A stretch of 22,522 nt of DNA from the NCBI GenBank assembly GCA_002450165.1, contig DJYQ01000023.1, positions 1 through 22,522 of the forward strand, read 5' to 3'. The notes under the pieces were generated by a model, which was not told the origin of the DNA, did no database searches, and saw nothing but the letters and a program-made list of their open reading frames with translations. Both the position numbers and the translations under genes were made by a program. This DNA comes from Prevotellaceae bacterium UBA6974 (GTDB lineage Bacteria; Bacteroidota; Bacteroidia; Bacteroidales; Bacteroidaceae). The first letter of the stretch is position 1. Each line of letters starts with the position of its first letter. Positions 1-7,376 of this stretch are shown here, piece after piece.

Positions 1-23
1 CGGTTCGATTCCTGGTGGCACCA
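1..23 (+). tRNA. 3' end of a tRNA gene (T-arm and acceptor strand), partial
   Basis: The window opens inside a tRNA. The T-loop TTCGATT lies at 4-10, flanked by GG and CC, and the acceptor 3' strand TGGCACC lies at 16-22 with discriminator A at 23. The missing 5' strand should therefore read GGTGCCA or close to it. CCA is not encoded if this register is right, because a CCA at 21-23 would leave no room for the T-stem. The pair at position 51-63 (C1 with T13) would be a mismatch, which is slightly odd. The anticodon is outside the window, so the amino acid cannot be assigned. Confidence 0.8.
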
Positions 24-37
24 CGAAGTGGTGGTTG

Positions 38-81
38 AGATGCATAGATTTGCGCTTCGGTGCGGTTTATGCATCTTTTTT
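38..81 (+). terminator. Rho-independent terminator after the tRNA
   Basis: A 9-bp perfect stem pairs 38-46 (AGATGCATA) with 68-76. An inner stem (52-55 with 60-63) is closed by a cUUCGg tetraloop, and T residues follow at 76-80. The tetraloop and T-run are classic for an intrinsic terminator. It separates the tRNA transcript from the arginine operon. A smaller hairpin (CACCAC-gaa-GTGGTG, 19-33) sits just before it and covers the tRNA 3' end. Confidence 0.8.
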
Positions 82-136
82 ATGCGGATAGGTATATAGT
101 TTTACCCTGTAACCATACAATGTGCATTTTTTTTTG

Positions 137-144
137 TAACTTTA
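137..144 (+). promoter_or_regulatory. weak -7-like element before argR
   Basis: TAACTTTA matches the Bacteroidetes -7 consensus TAnnTTTG at all fixed positions except the last. No good TTTG is seen at the expected -33 distance. Another 7-of-8-type match, TAGTTTTA, lies at 97-104. If 137-144 is used, transcription would start near 150 and the ARG-box-like site would cover the start point, which fits repression. The call rests on pattern alone. Confidence 0.35.
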
Positions 145-151
145 CGCCCAG

Positions 152-169
152 TTTGCATAAATAGTCATT
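152..169 (+). promoter_or_regulatory. ARG-box-like operator directly before argR
   Basis: The 18 bases TTTGCATAAATAGTCATT agree with the enterobacterial ARG-box consensus WNTGAATWWWWATTCANW at 16 of 18 positions. The two mismatches are C for A at site 5 and G for T at site 13. The site ends one base before the argR ATG and lies in AT-rich, otherwise gene-free DNA. ArgR hexamers bind such imperfect palindromes when arginine is present. The inference is that ArgR represses its own operon here. Bacteroidales operators may differ from the E. coli consensus, so binding is not certain. Confidence 0.55.
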
Positions 170-646
170 ATGGAGAGACCTGACAAGGAAGCAAGGCTTC
201 AAGTTATCCGCATGATAATTGCTAATTCGTCCATTGAAAACCAGGAAGAATTGTCAGTTGAAATGTTCAAGGCTGGTTTTCAGACGACACAGACAATGCT
301 GAGCCGTGACTTAAAGCAACTCAGGATATCCAAGATCCGTACACGCTCAGGTCGTAGCGTCTATGCACTTCCTGGGTCAGTTCAGTCAAATCCATCCGAT
401 ACACACGAGAAATACAATGAAATCAAGTGGAGAGTAGATTTCAGCAGTAATATTGCAGTCGTACATACTCCCCCAGGCCACGCATCACTTGTCGCCTATA
501 ATATAGACATGGCAGCAAGCACAGAAATCTTAGGTACCGTTGCAGGTGACGATACCATTATTATAATTTTGGCAGAAAACGCAATTCGTGAAAATGTCGT
601 GCAGTCACTGCAAAAGATAATTCCCCAATTAAGGAATAGATTATAA
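170..646 (+). CDS. argR: arginine repressor ArgR
   Basis: This 158-residue protein is of normal length for ArgR/AhrC. The N-terminal half (about 1-70) is a winged helix-turn-helix with the recognition-helix signature TMLSRDLKQL near residues 42-51. The C-terminal domain carries GTVAGDDTI at 122-130, the conserved arginine-binding and trimer-interface motif, whose aspartates contact arginine. It acts in the cytoplasm as an arginine-responsive hexameric DNA-binding protein. It is the first gene of the operon and sits right behind an ARG-box-like site, which suggests autoregulation of the ten-gene unit. Its stop overlaps the next start (TAATG). Confidence 0.95.
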   Translation: MERPDKEARLQVIRMIIANSSIENQEELSVEMFKAGFQTTQTMLSRDLKQLRISKIRTRSGRSVYALPGSVQSNPSDTHEKYNEIKWRVDFSSNIAVVHTPPGHASLVAYNIDMAASTEILGTVAGDDTIIIILAENAIRENVVQSLQKIIPQLRNRL

Positions 647-1302
647 TGGATGTAAAAGAAACAAATACAGTCTATCAAGCGAAATCCGGCAAAATGCTGG
701 AGGATATTCGTATAGTTGTTGCTGATCCCAGCCATGAAAAATATGTGGACGAGATTTTGGAAACTATACGTGTTGCTGCACGCAAGCGAGGAACAGGTAT
801 TGCAGAACGTACCCACGATTACCTTTCCACCAAGATGAAGGAATCCAAGGCAGTTCTTGCGCTGGACGGTGACCGCTTTGCAGGCTTCAGCTACATCGAG
901 ACATGGGGCAACCGCCATTATGTTACCACATCAGGCCTTATCGTACATCCCGACTATCAGGGTTTAGGCATTGCCAAGCGCATCAAGGACTATACTTTCA
1001 CTCTTGCTCGCGTCCGCTGGCCTCATGCCAAAATATTCTCCCTTACCAGTGGTGATGCTGTAATGAAGATGAATACAGCACTCGGTTATGTGCCAGTCAG
1101 TTTCAGTCAGCTTACTGATGACGAGAGTTTCTGGCGCGGCTGTCAGGGATGTATCAATCACGACATCCTTGAATTGAAGCAGAGAAAGTTCTGCGTCTGC
1201 ACAGGAATGCTATGGGATCCTGAAAAACACCACGGAGAGCCAACTAGCCTTGAAGTTATCAAGGATGTAATGCGTACGCTGGTATTAAGGGGAATAGAAT
1301 AG
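646..1302 (+). CDS. GNAT-family N-acyltransferase, probable glutamate N-acetyl/succinyltransferase
   Basis: This 218-residue GNAT protein has the acyl-CoA pyrophosphate-binding motif around residues 96-112 (LIVHPDYQGLGIAKR; the Q-x-x-G-x-A core starts at Q105). After the GNAT fold it carries two cysteine pairs, C166/C169 (CQGC) and C183/C185 (CVC), which could bind a metal or a disulfide. It sits between argR and argG, overlapping the argR stop by one base. No classical argA or argJ is visible. In Bacteroides a GNAT gene in the same position is thought to catalyse the first step, N-acylation of glutamate. Given the succinylornithine-type ArgF' here, succinyl-CoA is a plausible donor. The fold is certain; the substrate is inferred. 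Confidence 0.75.
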   Translation: MDVKETNTVYQAKSGKMLEDIRIVVADPSHEKYVDEILETIRVAARKRGTGIAERTHDYLSTKMKESKAVLALDGDRFAGFSYIETWGNRHYVTTSGLIVHPDYQGLGIAKRIKDYTFTLARVRWPHAKIFSLTSGDAVMKMNTALGYVPVSFSQLTDDESFWRGCQGCINHDILELKQRKFCVCTGMLWDPEKHHGEPTSLEVIKDVMRTLVLRGIE

Positions 1303-1323
1303 CAAATAAAAAGAAATCGATAT

Positions 1324-2529
1324 ATGACAGAAAAGAAAAAGGTAGTTGTCGCATTTAGCGGCGGCTTGGATACAAGCTACACGGTAATGTATCTTGCAAA
1401 GGAGAAAGGTTACGAGGTATATGCAGCATGTGCCAATACAGGAGGTTTCAGTGCCGAACAGCTAAAGACGAACGAAGAGAATGCCTACAAGTTGGGTGCC
1501 GTCAAGTATGTTACCCTTGATGTTACACAGGAATATTACGAGAAGTCCCTGAAATACATGATTTATGGTAATGTACTACGCAACAACTGCTATCCCATTT
1601 CCGTCAGTTCCGAACGTATATTCCAGGCACTTGCCATAGCTCGTTATGCGAATGAAATAGGCGCAAGTGCGATAGCACATGGTTCAACAGGAGCAGGTAA
1701 TGACCAGATCCGCTTTGACATGACCTTCCTGGTAATGTGTCCGGGAGTTGAGATTATCACCTTGACCCGTGACGGAAACCTCAGCCGTCAGGAAGAAGTC
1801 GATTATCTTAATGCAAACGGTTACTACGCGGACTTTACAAAGTTGAAATATAGTTATAACGTAGGACTGTGGGGTACCAGCATATGTGGAGGCGAAATCC
1901 TCGACTCCAAGCAAGGATTGCCCGAGAGTGCTTACCTCAAGCATCCTACAAAACAAGGTCCGGAAACACTTAAACTTGGTTTCGAAAAGGGCGAATTAGT
2001 TTCTGTCAATGGCAAGAAATTCGATGACAGGATTGCTGCTATCCAAGCCGTAGAGGAAATTGGATCAGCCTATGGTATAGGCCGTGACTGTCATGTTGGA
2101 GACACCATTATCGGAATCAAGGGCCGTGTCGGTTTCGAGGCAGCAGCCCCCATGCTGATTATTGGAGCTCACCGTTTCCTCGAAAAATTTACCCTCAGTA
2201 AATGGCAGCAGTATTGGAAAGATCAAGTAAGCAATTGGTACGGAATGTTTTTGCATGAAAGTCAGTATCTGGAGCCAGTTATGCCAGATATCGAGGCAAT
2301 GCTTGCAAGCAGTCAGCGCAATGTTACAGGTATTGTTGAACTGGAGTTACGTCCACTGATGTTTCAGACTGTCGGTGTGGATTCGCCCAATGACCTTGTC
2401 AAGAACAAGCTTGGCGAGTATGGCGAAACAGCCAAGGCATGGTCCAGCGAGGATGCCAAAGGATTTATAAAGGTTACATCAACAGCACTTCGTGCATACT
2501 ATTTGGCACATCCCGATGAGAAACGTTAG
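1324..2529 (+). CDS. argG: argininosuccinate synthase
   Basis: The 401-residue protein has the typical ArgG length. The N-terminal PP-loop ATP-pyrophosphatase motif SGGLDTS is at residues 12-18. It condenses citrulline with aspartate using ATP to give argininosuccinate, in the cytoplasm. The substrate-binding region with conserved GST/GNDQIRFD residues is seen near 120-133. It starts 21 bases after the GNAT gene, and its last codons overlap the argC start by 14 bases, so translation is probably coupled. argH, the next enzyme of the pathway, is not in the window. Confidence 0.95.
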   Translation: MTEKKKVVVAFSGGLDTSYTVMYLAKEKGYEVYAACANTGGFSAEQLKTNEENAYKLGAVKYVTLDVTQEYYEKSLKYMIYGNVLRNNCYPISVSSERIFQALAIARYANEIGASAIAHGSTGAGNDQIRFDMTFLVMCPGVEIITLTRDGNLSRQEEVDYLNANGYYADFTKLKYSYNVGLWGTSICGGEILDSKQGLPESAYLKHPTKQGPETLKLGFEKGELVSVNGKKFDDRIAAIQAVEEIGSAYGIGRDCHVGDTIIGIKGRVGFEAAAPMLIIGAHRFLEKFTLSKWQQYWKDQVSNWYGMFLHESQYLEPVMPDIEAMLASSQRNVTGIVELELRPLMFQTVGVDSPNDLVKNKLGEYGETAKAWSSEDAKGFIKVTSTALRAYYLAHPDEKR

Positions 2530-3538
2530 GGTAGGAATTCTGGGCGCAGCAGGCTATACTGGTGGAGAATTAATAAGAATCCTCGTAAATCACCCAAATG
2601 CCGAGATTGTTTTTGCTAATAGCGAAAGCAACGCTGGAAAGAAGGTGTATGACGTGCATGATGGCCTGTATGGAGATACCGAGTTGGTATTTACAAGCGA
2701 AATGCCGTGGAATACTATTGATGTCGTCTTTTTCTGCTTTGGGCACGGCAAGAGCGGGCAATTTCTGAAGGAACATCAGATTCCTACGTCTGTAAAGATT
2801 ATAGATATGGCTCAGGACTTCCGTATCAACGGAGAGCACGACTATGTATATGGACTGCCAGAAACACACCGCGAGCAGATTCGTAGCTGCAGTCACCTTG
2901 CCAATCCTGGATGCTTTGCAACATGCATACAGGAAGGTCTTATCCCTTTAGCCAAGGCAGGTCTGCTGACCAACGACGTATCAGTCAATGCCATTACAGG
3001 CTCTACGGGAGCAGGTCAGAAGCCCGGAGCTACAACTCACTACTCATGGCGTAGCAATAACCTTTCGACCTACAAGGTTTTCACTCACCAGCATCTGCAC
3101 GAGATTTGCCAGACACTGAACGAGTTGAAGCCAATATCAGCCCCCCATGTAACAGATACGCTTAACGAGGGATATGATACAGACGGAATAACCATAGATT
3201 TTATACCTTACCGCGGAAATTTTGCACGCGGCATTTTCTGTACCTCAATCGTAAAACTGGACAAAGCACAATCTGCAGAAGAAATTATCAGGTTATACAA
3301 GGACTTCTTCGCTGATGCTATATTCACCCACTACTGTGATAATCCGTTGGATTTGAAACAAGTCATTAATACAAACAAAGCACTGATACATGTTGATGTG
3401 TTCGGTCGTAAGGTAGTTGTGACATCAGTAATAGACAATCTGCTCAAGGGTGCAGTAGGTCAGGCTGTGCAGAATATGAATCTTATGTTTAATTTAGACG
3501 AAAATTCAGGCCTGAACCTAAAGGCCAGTGCATTTTGA
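2516..3538 (+). CDS. argC: N-acyl-gamma-glutamyl-phosphate reductase
   Basis: This NADPH-dependent enzyme reduces N-acetyl- (or N-succinyl-) glutamyl phosphate to the semialdehyde. From the ATG at 2516 the protein is 340 residues. The Rossmann motif GAAGYTGGE covers residues 10-18, the catalytic cysteine is C133 in NPGCFAT, and histidines in HQH (191-193) sit where the catalytic His is expected. An in-frame ATG at 2492 would add eight residues (MHTIWHIP) lying inside argG. Family members begin right at the dinucleotide-binding strand, so 2516 is preferred. Three bases separate it from argD. Confidence 0.95.
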   Translation: MRNVRVGILGAAGYTGGELIRILVNHPNAEIVFANSESNAGKKVYDVHDGLYGDTELVFTSEMPWNTIDVVFFCFGHGKSGQFLKEHQIPTSVKIIDMAQDFRINGEHDYVYGLPETHREQIRSCSHLANPGCFATCIQEGLIPLAKAGLLTNDVSVNAITGSTGAGQKPGATTHYSWRSNNLSTYKVFTHQHLHEICQTLNELKPISAPHVTDTLNEGYDTDGITIDFIPYRGNFARGIFCTSIVKLDKAQSAEEIIRLYKDFFADAIFTHYCDNPLDLKQVINTNKALIHVDVFGRKVVVTSVIDNLLKGAVGQAVQNMNLMFNLDENSGLNLKASAF

Positions 3539-3541
3539 TAT

Positions 3542-4678
3542 ATGGAACTGTTTGACGTTTATCCGCTGTTTGACATAACAATAGACAAAGGAAAAGGATG
3601 TCACGTCTGGGACAGCGAGGGGAAGGAGTACCTCGATTTCTATGGCGGTCATGCCGTAATATCAGTGGGACATGCACACCCACATTACGTGGACGCAATA
3701 TCCACGCAGGTTGCAAAACTTGGATTCTACAGCAATTCGGTACAAAATCCATTGCAGGAAGCATTTGCCAGCCGTCTTGGCAAGGCCTGCGGCTACCAGG
3801 ATTATCAACTGTTTCTGATAAATTCAGGTGCCGAAGCCAACGAGAATGCTCTCAAGCTCGCATCGTTCTACAACGGGCGTACGCGAATCCTCTCACTGGA
3901 AAAAGCCTTCCATGGCCGCACATCCCTTGCAGTCGAAGCAACCGCCAATCCAAAGATAATCGCCCCGGTCAATGCCAACGGGCATGTGACTTACCTGCCT
4001 ATAGACGATATTGCTGCATGGCGTAGGGAGATAGAGAAGGACGATGTATGTGCGTGTATTATAGAGTGTATTCAAGGCGTCGGTGGCATCCGAATGGTTC
4101 AGGCAGATTTCCTGCAACAACTCAAGACACTTTGCGAGGCACACAATACTGTATTGATATGCGATGAAATACAGTGCGGTTATGGCCGTAGCGGTAAATT
4201 CTTTGCACACCAGTGGCTTGGCGTCAAACCAGATATAATAACCGTTGCCAAGGGAATTTGTAACGGTTTCCCAATGGGAGCTGTGTTGATTTCTCCCAAG
4301 TTCAGTCCTGTCTATGGACAATTGGGAACAACATTCGGAGGCAATCATCTTGCTTGTGCCGGAGCACTAGCAGTACTTGATATCATAGAAGACGAGGACC
4401 TCATAAACAATGCTCGCAGTGTAGGTGACTATCTCATATCCGAACTCCGGAAACTGCAAGGCGAAACAGTACATATCATCGATATCCGAGGTCGTGGACT
4501 TATGATAGGAATCGAACTCGATATCCCGTACAAGGAGCCACGCCTGCGTCTTATAAAGGAAGAACACATCTTCACAGGATGCTCAGGAACCAATGTCATT
4601 CGCCTTCTGCCCCCACTATGTGTATCACGTAATGATGCAGACCGCTTCATCTCATCATTCAAGAAAGTACTACAATGA
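3542..4678 (+). CDS. argD: N-acetyl/succinylornithine aminotransferase
   Basis: This class-III PLP aminotransferase of 378 residues converts the N-acylglutamate semialdehyde to N-acylornithine with glutamate as amino donor. NSGAEANE (94-101) is the cofactor phosphate region. DEIQCGYGRSGKFFA (208-222) carries the Asp that contacts the PLP ring nitrogen, and K237 in TVAKGICNG is the Schiff-base lysine. The start lies three bases after the argC stop, and the end overlaps proC as ATGA. Whether the acyl group is acetyl or succinyl cannot be told from this protein. The downstream ArgF' argues for succinyl. Confidence 0.93.
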   Translation: MELFDVYPLFDITIDKGKGCHVWDSEGKEYLDFYGGHAVISVGHAHPHYVDAISTQVAKLGFYSNSVQNPLQEAFASRLGKACGYQDYQLFLINSGAEANENALKLASFYNGRTRILSLEKAFHGRTSLAVEATANPKIIAPVNANGHVTYLPIDDIAAWRREIEKDDVCACIIECIQGVGGIRMVQADFLQQLKTLCEAHNTVLICDEIQCGYGRSGKFFAHQWLGVKPDIITVAKGICNGFPMGAVLISPKFSPVYGQLGTTFGGNHLACAGALAVLDIIEDEDLINNARSVGDYLISELRKLQGETVHIIDIRGRGLMIGIELDIPYKEPRLRLIKEEHIFTGCSGTNVIRLLPPLCVSRNDADRFISSFKKVLQ

Positions 4679-5418
4679 AAATCGCAGTAATAGGTTGTGG
4701 AAACATGGGAGGTGCGCTGGTTAAGGGATGGTGCGCATCAGGTATGGCCGAGGACATCACCATAACAGCCAAGACCCAGAGCACCCTGGATACCTATCAG
4801 GAATTATATCCCGAACTGAATATTACATTATCCAATACGGACGCTGTTCGTCGTTCGCATTATGTAATCATCGCCGTCAAGCCATGGCTTGTAAATCAGG
4901 TAATCGGGGAGATTGAGGCAGACTTGGATGGCAAGGTGGTAATATCTGTCGCAGCAAATGTTCGCCATCCCCGTGTTGACTACTACGCAATGCCCAATAT
5001 TGCAGCTGAATTTTCCCGGAGCATGACGTTTATCTCTCATGCAGACAAGGATAAAACAGTCGATGATGCCGTCTTGCAACTTTTCGGTACGATAGGTCGG
5101 GTAATGATTGTTCCCGAATCACAGTTTACAGCAGGCATGATGATGTCCGGTTGTGGTATTGCGTATGTCATGCGCATGATTCGTGCCATGATGTCCGGCG
5201 GAGTGGAAATGGGCTTCACTCCCTCGCAGGCTCAGGAGATAGCCCAGCAGACCATGCAGGGCGCCATCACTCTCTTGCAAGAGTCAGGACTACATCCCGA
5301 TGTTGCTATAGACAAGGTTACGACGCCAGGAGGAGTGACCATAAAAGGACTCAATGAACTGGACCATTCAGGGTTCAATTCTGCAATTATCCGATGCCTC
5401 AAGGCCGGATTAAAATAA
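4675..5418 (+). CDS. proC: pyrroline-5-carboxylate reductase
   Basis: This is the last enzyme of proline synthesis, reducing pyrroline-5-carboxylate with NAD(P)H. The protein has 247 residues, a little shorter than the usual 260-280. The nucleotide-binding motif GCGNMGGAL lies at 7-15. The C-terminal dimer-domain signature is visible as TTPGGVTIKGL, close to the family TPGGTTxxGL. The start codon overlaps the argD stop (ATGA), so it is translationally coupled to the arginine genes. Its place between argD and proB shows that proline and arginine synthesis share one transcript here. Confidence 0.94.
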   Translation: MKIAVIGCGNMGGALVKGWCASGMAEDITITAKTQSTLDTYQELYPELNITLSNTDAVRRSHYVIIAVKPWLVNQVIGEIEADLDGKVVISVAANVRHPRVDYYAMPNIAAEFSRSMTFISHADKDKTVDDAVLQLFGTIGRVMIVPESQFTAGMMMSGCGIAYVMRMIRAMMSGGVEMGFTPSQAQEIAQQTMQGAITLLQESGLHPDVAIDKVTTPGGVTIKGLNELDHSGFNSAIIRCLKAGLK

Positions 5419-5425
5419 ACATACA

Positions 5426-6199
5426 GTGAAAAGGATAACAGTCAAGGTCGGCAGTGCGGTACTTACGCGCCAAGGCGGAACACTGGACGTGACACGTCTA
5501 TCAGCAATCGTTGACCAGATAGCAATATTGCACAAAAACGGATACGAAGTTATACTTGTATCCAGCGGGGCCGTGGCATCAGGCCGGGGAGAACTTCACC
5601 TCGGCAATACACAAGAGCTGGACACAGTCGGACAACGTCAGCTTTTCAGTGCAGTAGGTCAGGCCAAACTTATAAACAGGTACTACGATTTCTTCAGCGA
5701 GCACCATCTGCATGTAGGTCAGGTACTTACACAAAAGTCAGATTTTGACAGCCCAGAACACCTCCGCAATATGCAGACCTGCATGAACGTCATGCTTGAA
5801 AACGGTGTTATTCCGGTTGTAAACGAGAATGATACAGTATCTGTTGCCGAACTGATGTTTACCGATAATGACGAGCTATCAGGACTAATAGCCCGTATGA
5901 TGAAAGTTGATACACTCATTATTCTCAGTAACATCGACGGTCTGTACGACGGAGATCCGAAAGCCCCAGGTACAAATCTTATACACAAGGTTCTTCCCGG
6001 AAATCAGATAGAGCAGTATATACAGACAGAAAAAACCGTAGTCGGACGTGGAGGTATGCAAAGCAAATGCACTACAGCCCTTGAAGTGGCATCGTCGGGC
6101 ATTGATGTATATATTGCCCGCGGGACGCGCGAGAATGTTCTTACAGACCTCATCCTTTCCGAGGCCCGGATTCCCCATACACACTTTGTAAGGCGATAA
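5426..6199 (+). CDS. proB: glutamate 5-kinase (short form, no PUA domain)
   Basis: This enzyme phosphorylates glutamate, the committed step of proline synthesis. Visible motifs are KVGSAVLT at the N-terminus, SSGAVASGRGEL, GQRQLFSAVGQAKL, NENDTVS and DNDELSGLIARMMK followed by NIDGLYDGDP, and GRGGMQSK near the end. These are typical of the amino-acid-kinase fold. At 257 residues it lacks the C-terminal PUA domain of E. coli ProB. The start is a GTG at 5426: a TAA in the same frame at 5411 and no ATG in between rule out a longer form. It begins 7 bases after proC and ends 4 bases before proA. Confidence 0.95.
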   Translation: MKRITVKVGSAVLTRQGGTLDVTRLSAIVDQIAILHKNGYEVILVSSGAVASGRGELHLGNTQELDTVGQRQLFSAVGQAKLINRYYDFFSEHHLHVGQVLTQKSDFDSPEHLRNMQTCMNVMLENGVIPVVNENDTVSVAELMFTDNDELSGLIARMMKVDTLIILSNIDGLYDGDPKAPGTNLIHKVLPGNQIEQYIQTEKTVVGRGGMQSKCTTALEVASSGIDVYIARGTRENVLTDLILSEARIPHTHFVRR

Positions 6200-6203
6200 G
6201 AAT

Positions 6204-7376
6204 ATGGAATTAGATAGATTTGCAATAAAATCTGCGTCACGTCAGCTTTCATGCCTCAGTGCAACCGAGACAGACATAATCATTGCAGACATGGCAGATG
6301 CGTTGGAAGCATCAATTGAAACCGTTATGTCTGCCAACAAGGCAGACCTTTCCTGCATGGACCCAGCTAATCCCAAGTATGACCGACTGCAGCTCACCCC
6401 CGATCGTATCAGGGCAATTGCAACCGATTGTCGTAATGTCAGCAGACTTCCGTCTCCCCTTGGCCGTGAATTGCAGCACCGTACAATGCCCAATGGCCTT
6501 GATATAACCCGTATCAGTGTTCCGTTTGGAGTCATAGGCGTTATCTACGAGGCACGCCCCAACGTCACAATGGATGTCACTTCCCTTTGCCTCAAAGCCG
6601 GCAGTGCTGTCGTACTGAAAGGAGGTAAAGACGCAGACCATACAAATCGCGCAATAGCTCAAGTCATACACTCCGTTCTGCATAACCACGGCCTCAGCAG
6701 TGATACCGTTACACTGCTTCCGGCAACACGCCAGGCTACAGCACAACTGCTTGGAGCCCGAGACCTTGTCGATTTGCTCATTCCGCGCGGTTCGGCCGGC
6801 CTTATCAACTATGTACGCGAGAACGCAAGCGTACCAGTCATCGAGACAGGTGCAGGTGTCGTTCACTGTTATGTAGATCAGGATGCTGACCTGCAGATGG
6901 CAGCACGCATTGTACAGAATGCCAAGTGCCGGCGTGTCAGCGTATGCAACGCACTGGATTGCCTGCTGGTTCATCGTACACTCGAGTCCAAACTGGATCA
7001 GATACTGTCCCTCGTCAATGATTGTGTGACGATTCATTACAGCGACTATGGGCGCGAATGGCTCTCATACGATATGTCAGTAAAAATAGTCGATTCCATC
7101 GATCAGGCTATTCAGCACATCAATACATATGGAAGTGGGCATAGCGAAGCAATCGTAACTGATAATCAAGAAACAGCAGCCAGGTTCCTTCGCGAGGTAG
7201 ATGCAGCATGCGTCTATCATAACGCACCGACCAGTTTTACTGACGGCGCACAGTTCGGCCTTGGTTCAGAAATTGGAATCAGCACCCAAAAGCTGCATGC
7301 ACGCGGCCCCATGGCACTTCAGGAGATAACAACATACAAGTGGATAATTAAAGGCACAGGACAAATCAGATGTTAG
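6204..7376 (+). CDS. proA: gamma-glutamyl phosphate reductase
   Basis: This is the second enzyme of proline synthesis. It reduces gamma-glutamyl phosphate to the semialdehyde and probably takes the labile substrate directly from ProB, encoded just upstream. The 390-residue protein belongs to the aldehyde dehydrogenase superfamily and is slightly shorter than the usual 410-420. Seen are PFGVIGVIYEARPNVT (about 107-122), the cofactor-region LKGGKDA (138-144), and the catalytic cysteine C248 in RRVSVCNALD. Its end overlaps the acyl-CoA synthetase start by 7 bases. Confidence 0.95.
   Translation: MELDRFAIKSASRQLSCLSATETDIIIADMADALEASIETVMSANKADLSCMDPANPKYDRLQLTPDRIRAIATDCRNVSRLPSPLGRELQHRTMPNGLDITRISVPFGVIGVIYEARPNVTMDVTSLCLKAGSAVVLKGGKDADHTNRAIAQVIHSVLHNHGLSSDTVTLLPATRQATAQLLGARDLVDLLIPRGSAGLINYVRENASVPVIETGAGVVHCYVDQDADLQMAARIVQNAKCRRVSVCNALDCLLVHRTLESKLDQILSLVNDCVTIHYSDYGREWLSYDMSVKIVDSIDQAIQHINTYGSGHSEAIVTDNQETAARFLREVDAACVYHNAPTSFTDGAQFGLGSEIGISTQKLHARGPMALQEITTYKWIIKGTGQIRC

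Noticed and set aside
21..23. Encoded CCA tail of the tRNA
   Set aside because: Using CCA at 21-23 as the tail makes the T-stem impossible; in the fitting register these bases belong to the acceptor stem and discriminator.
2492..2515. Longer argC starting at 2492
   Set aside because: It would add eight residues not expected before the Rossmann strand and overlap argG by 38 bases; the ATG at 2516 fits the family.
6312..7037. 241-codon open frame on the minus strand
   Set aside because: It lies wholly inside proA, shows no recognisable domain and has no promoter or operon context; proA is unambiguous on the plus strand.
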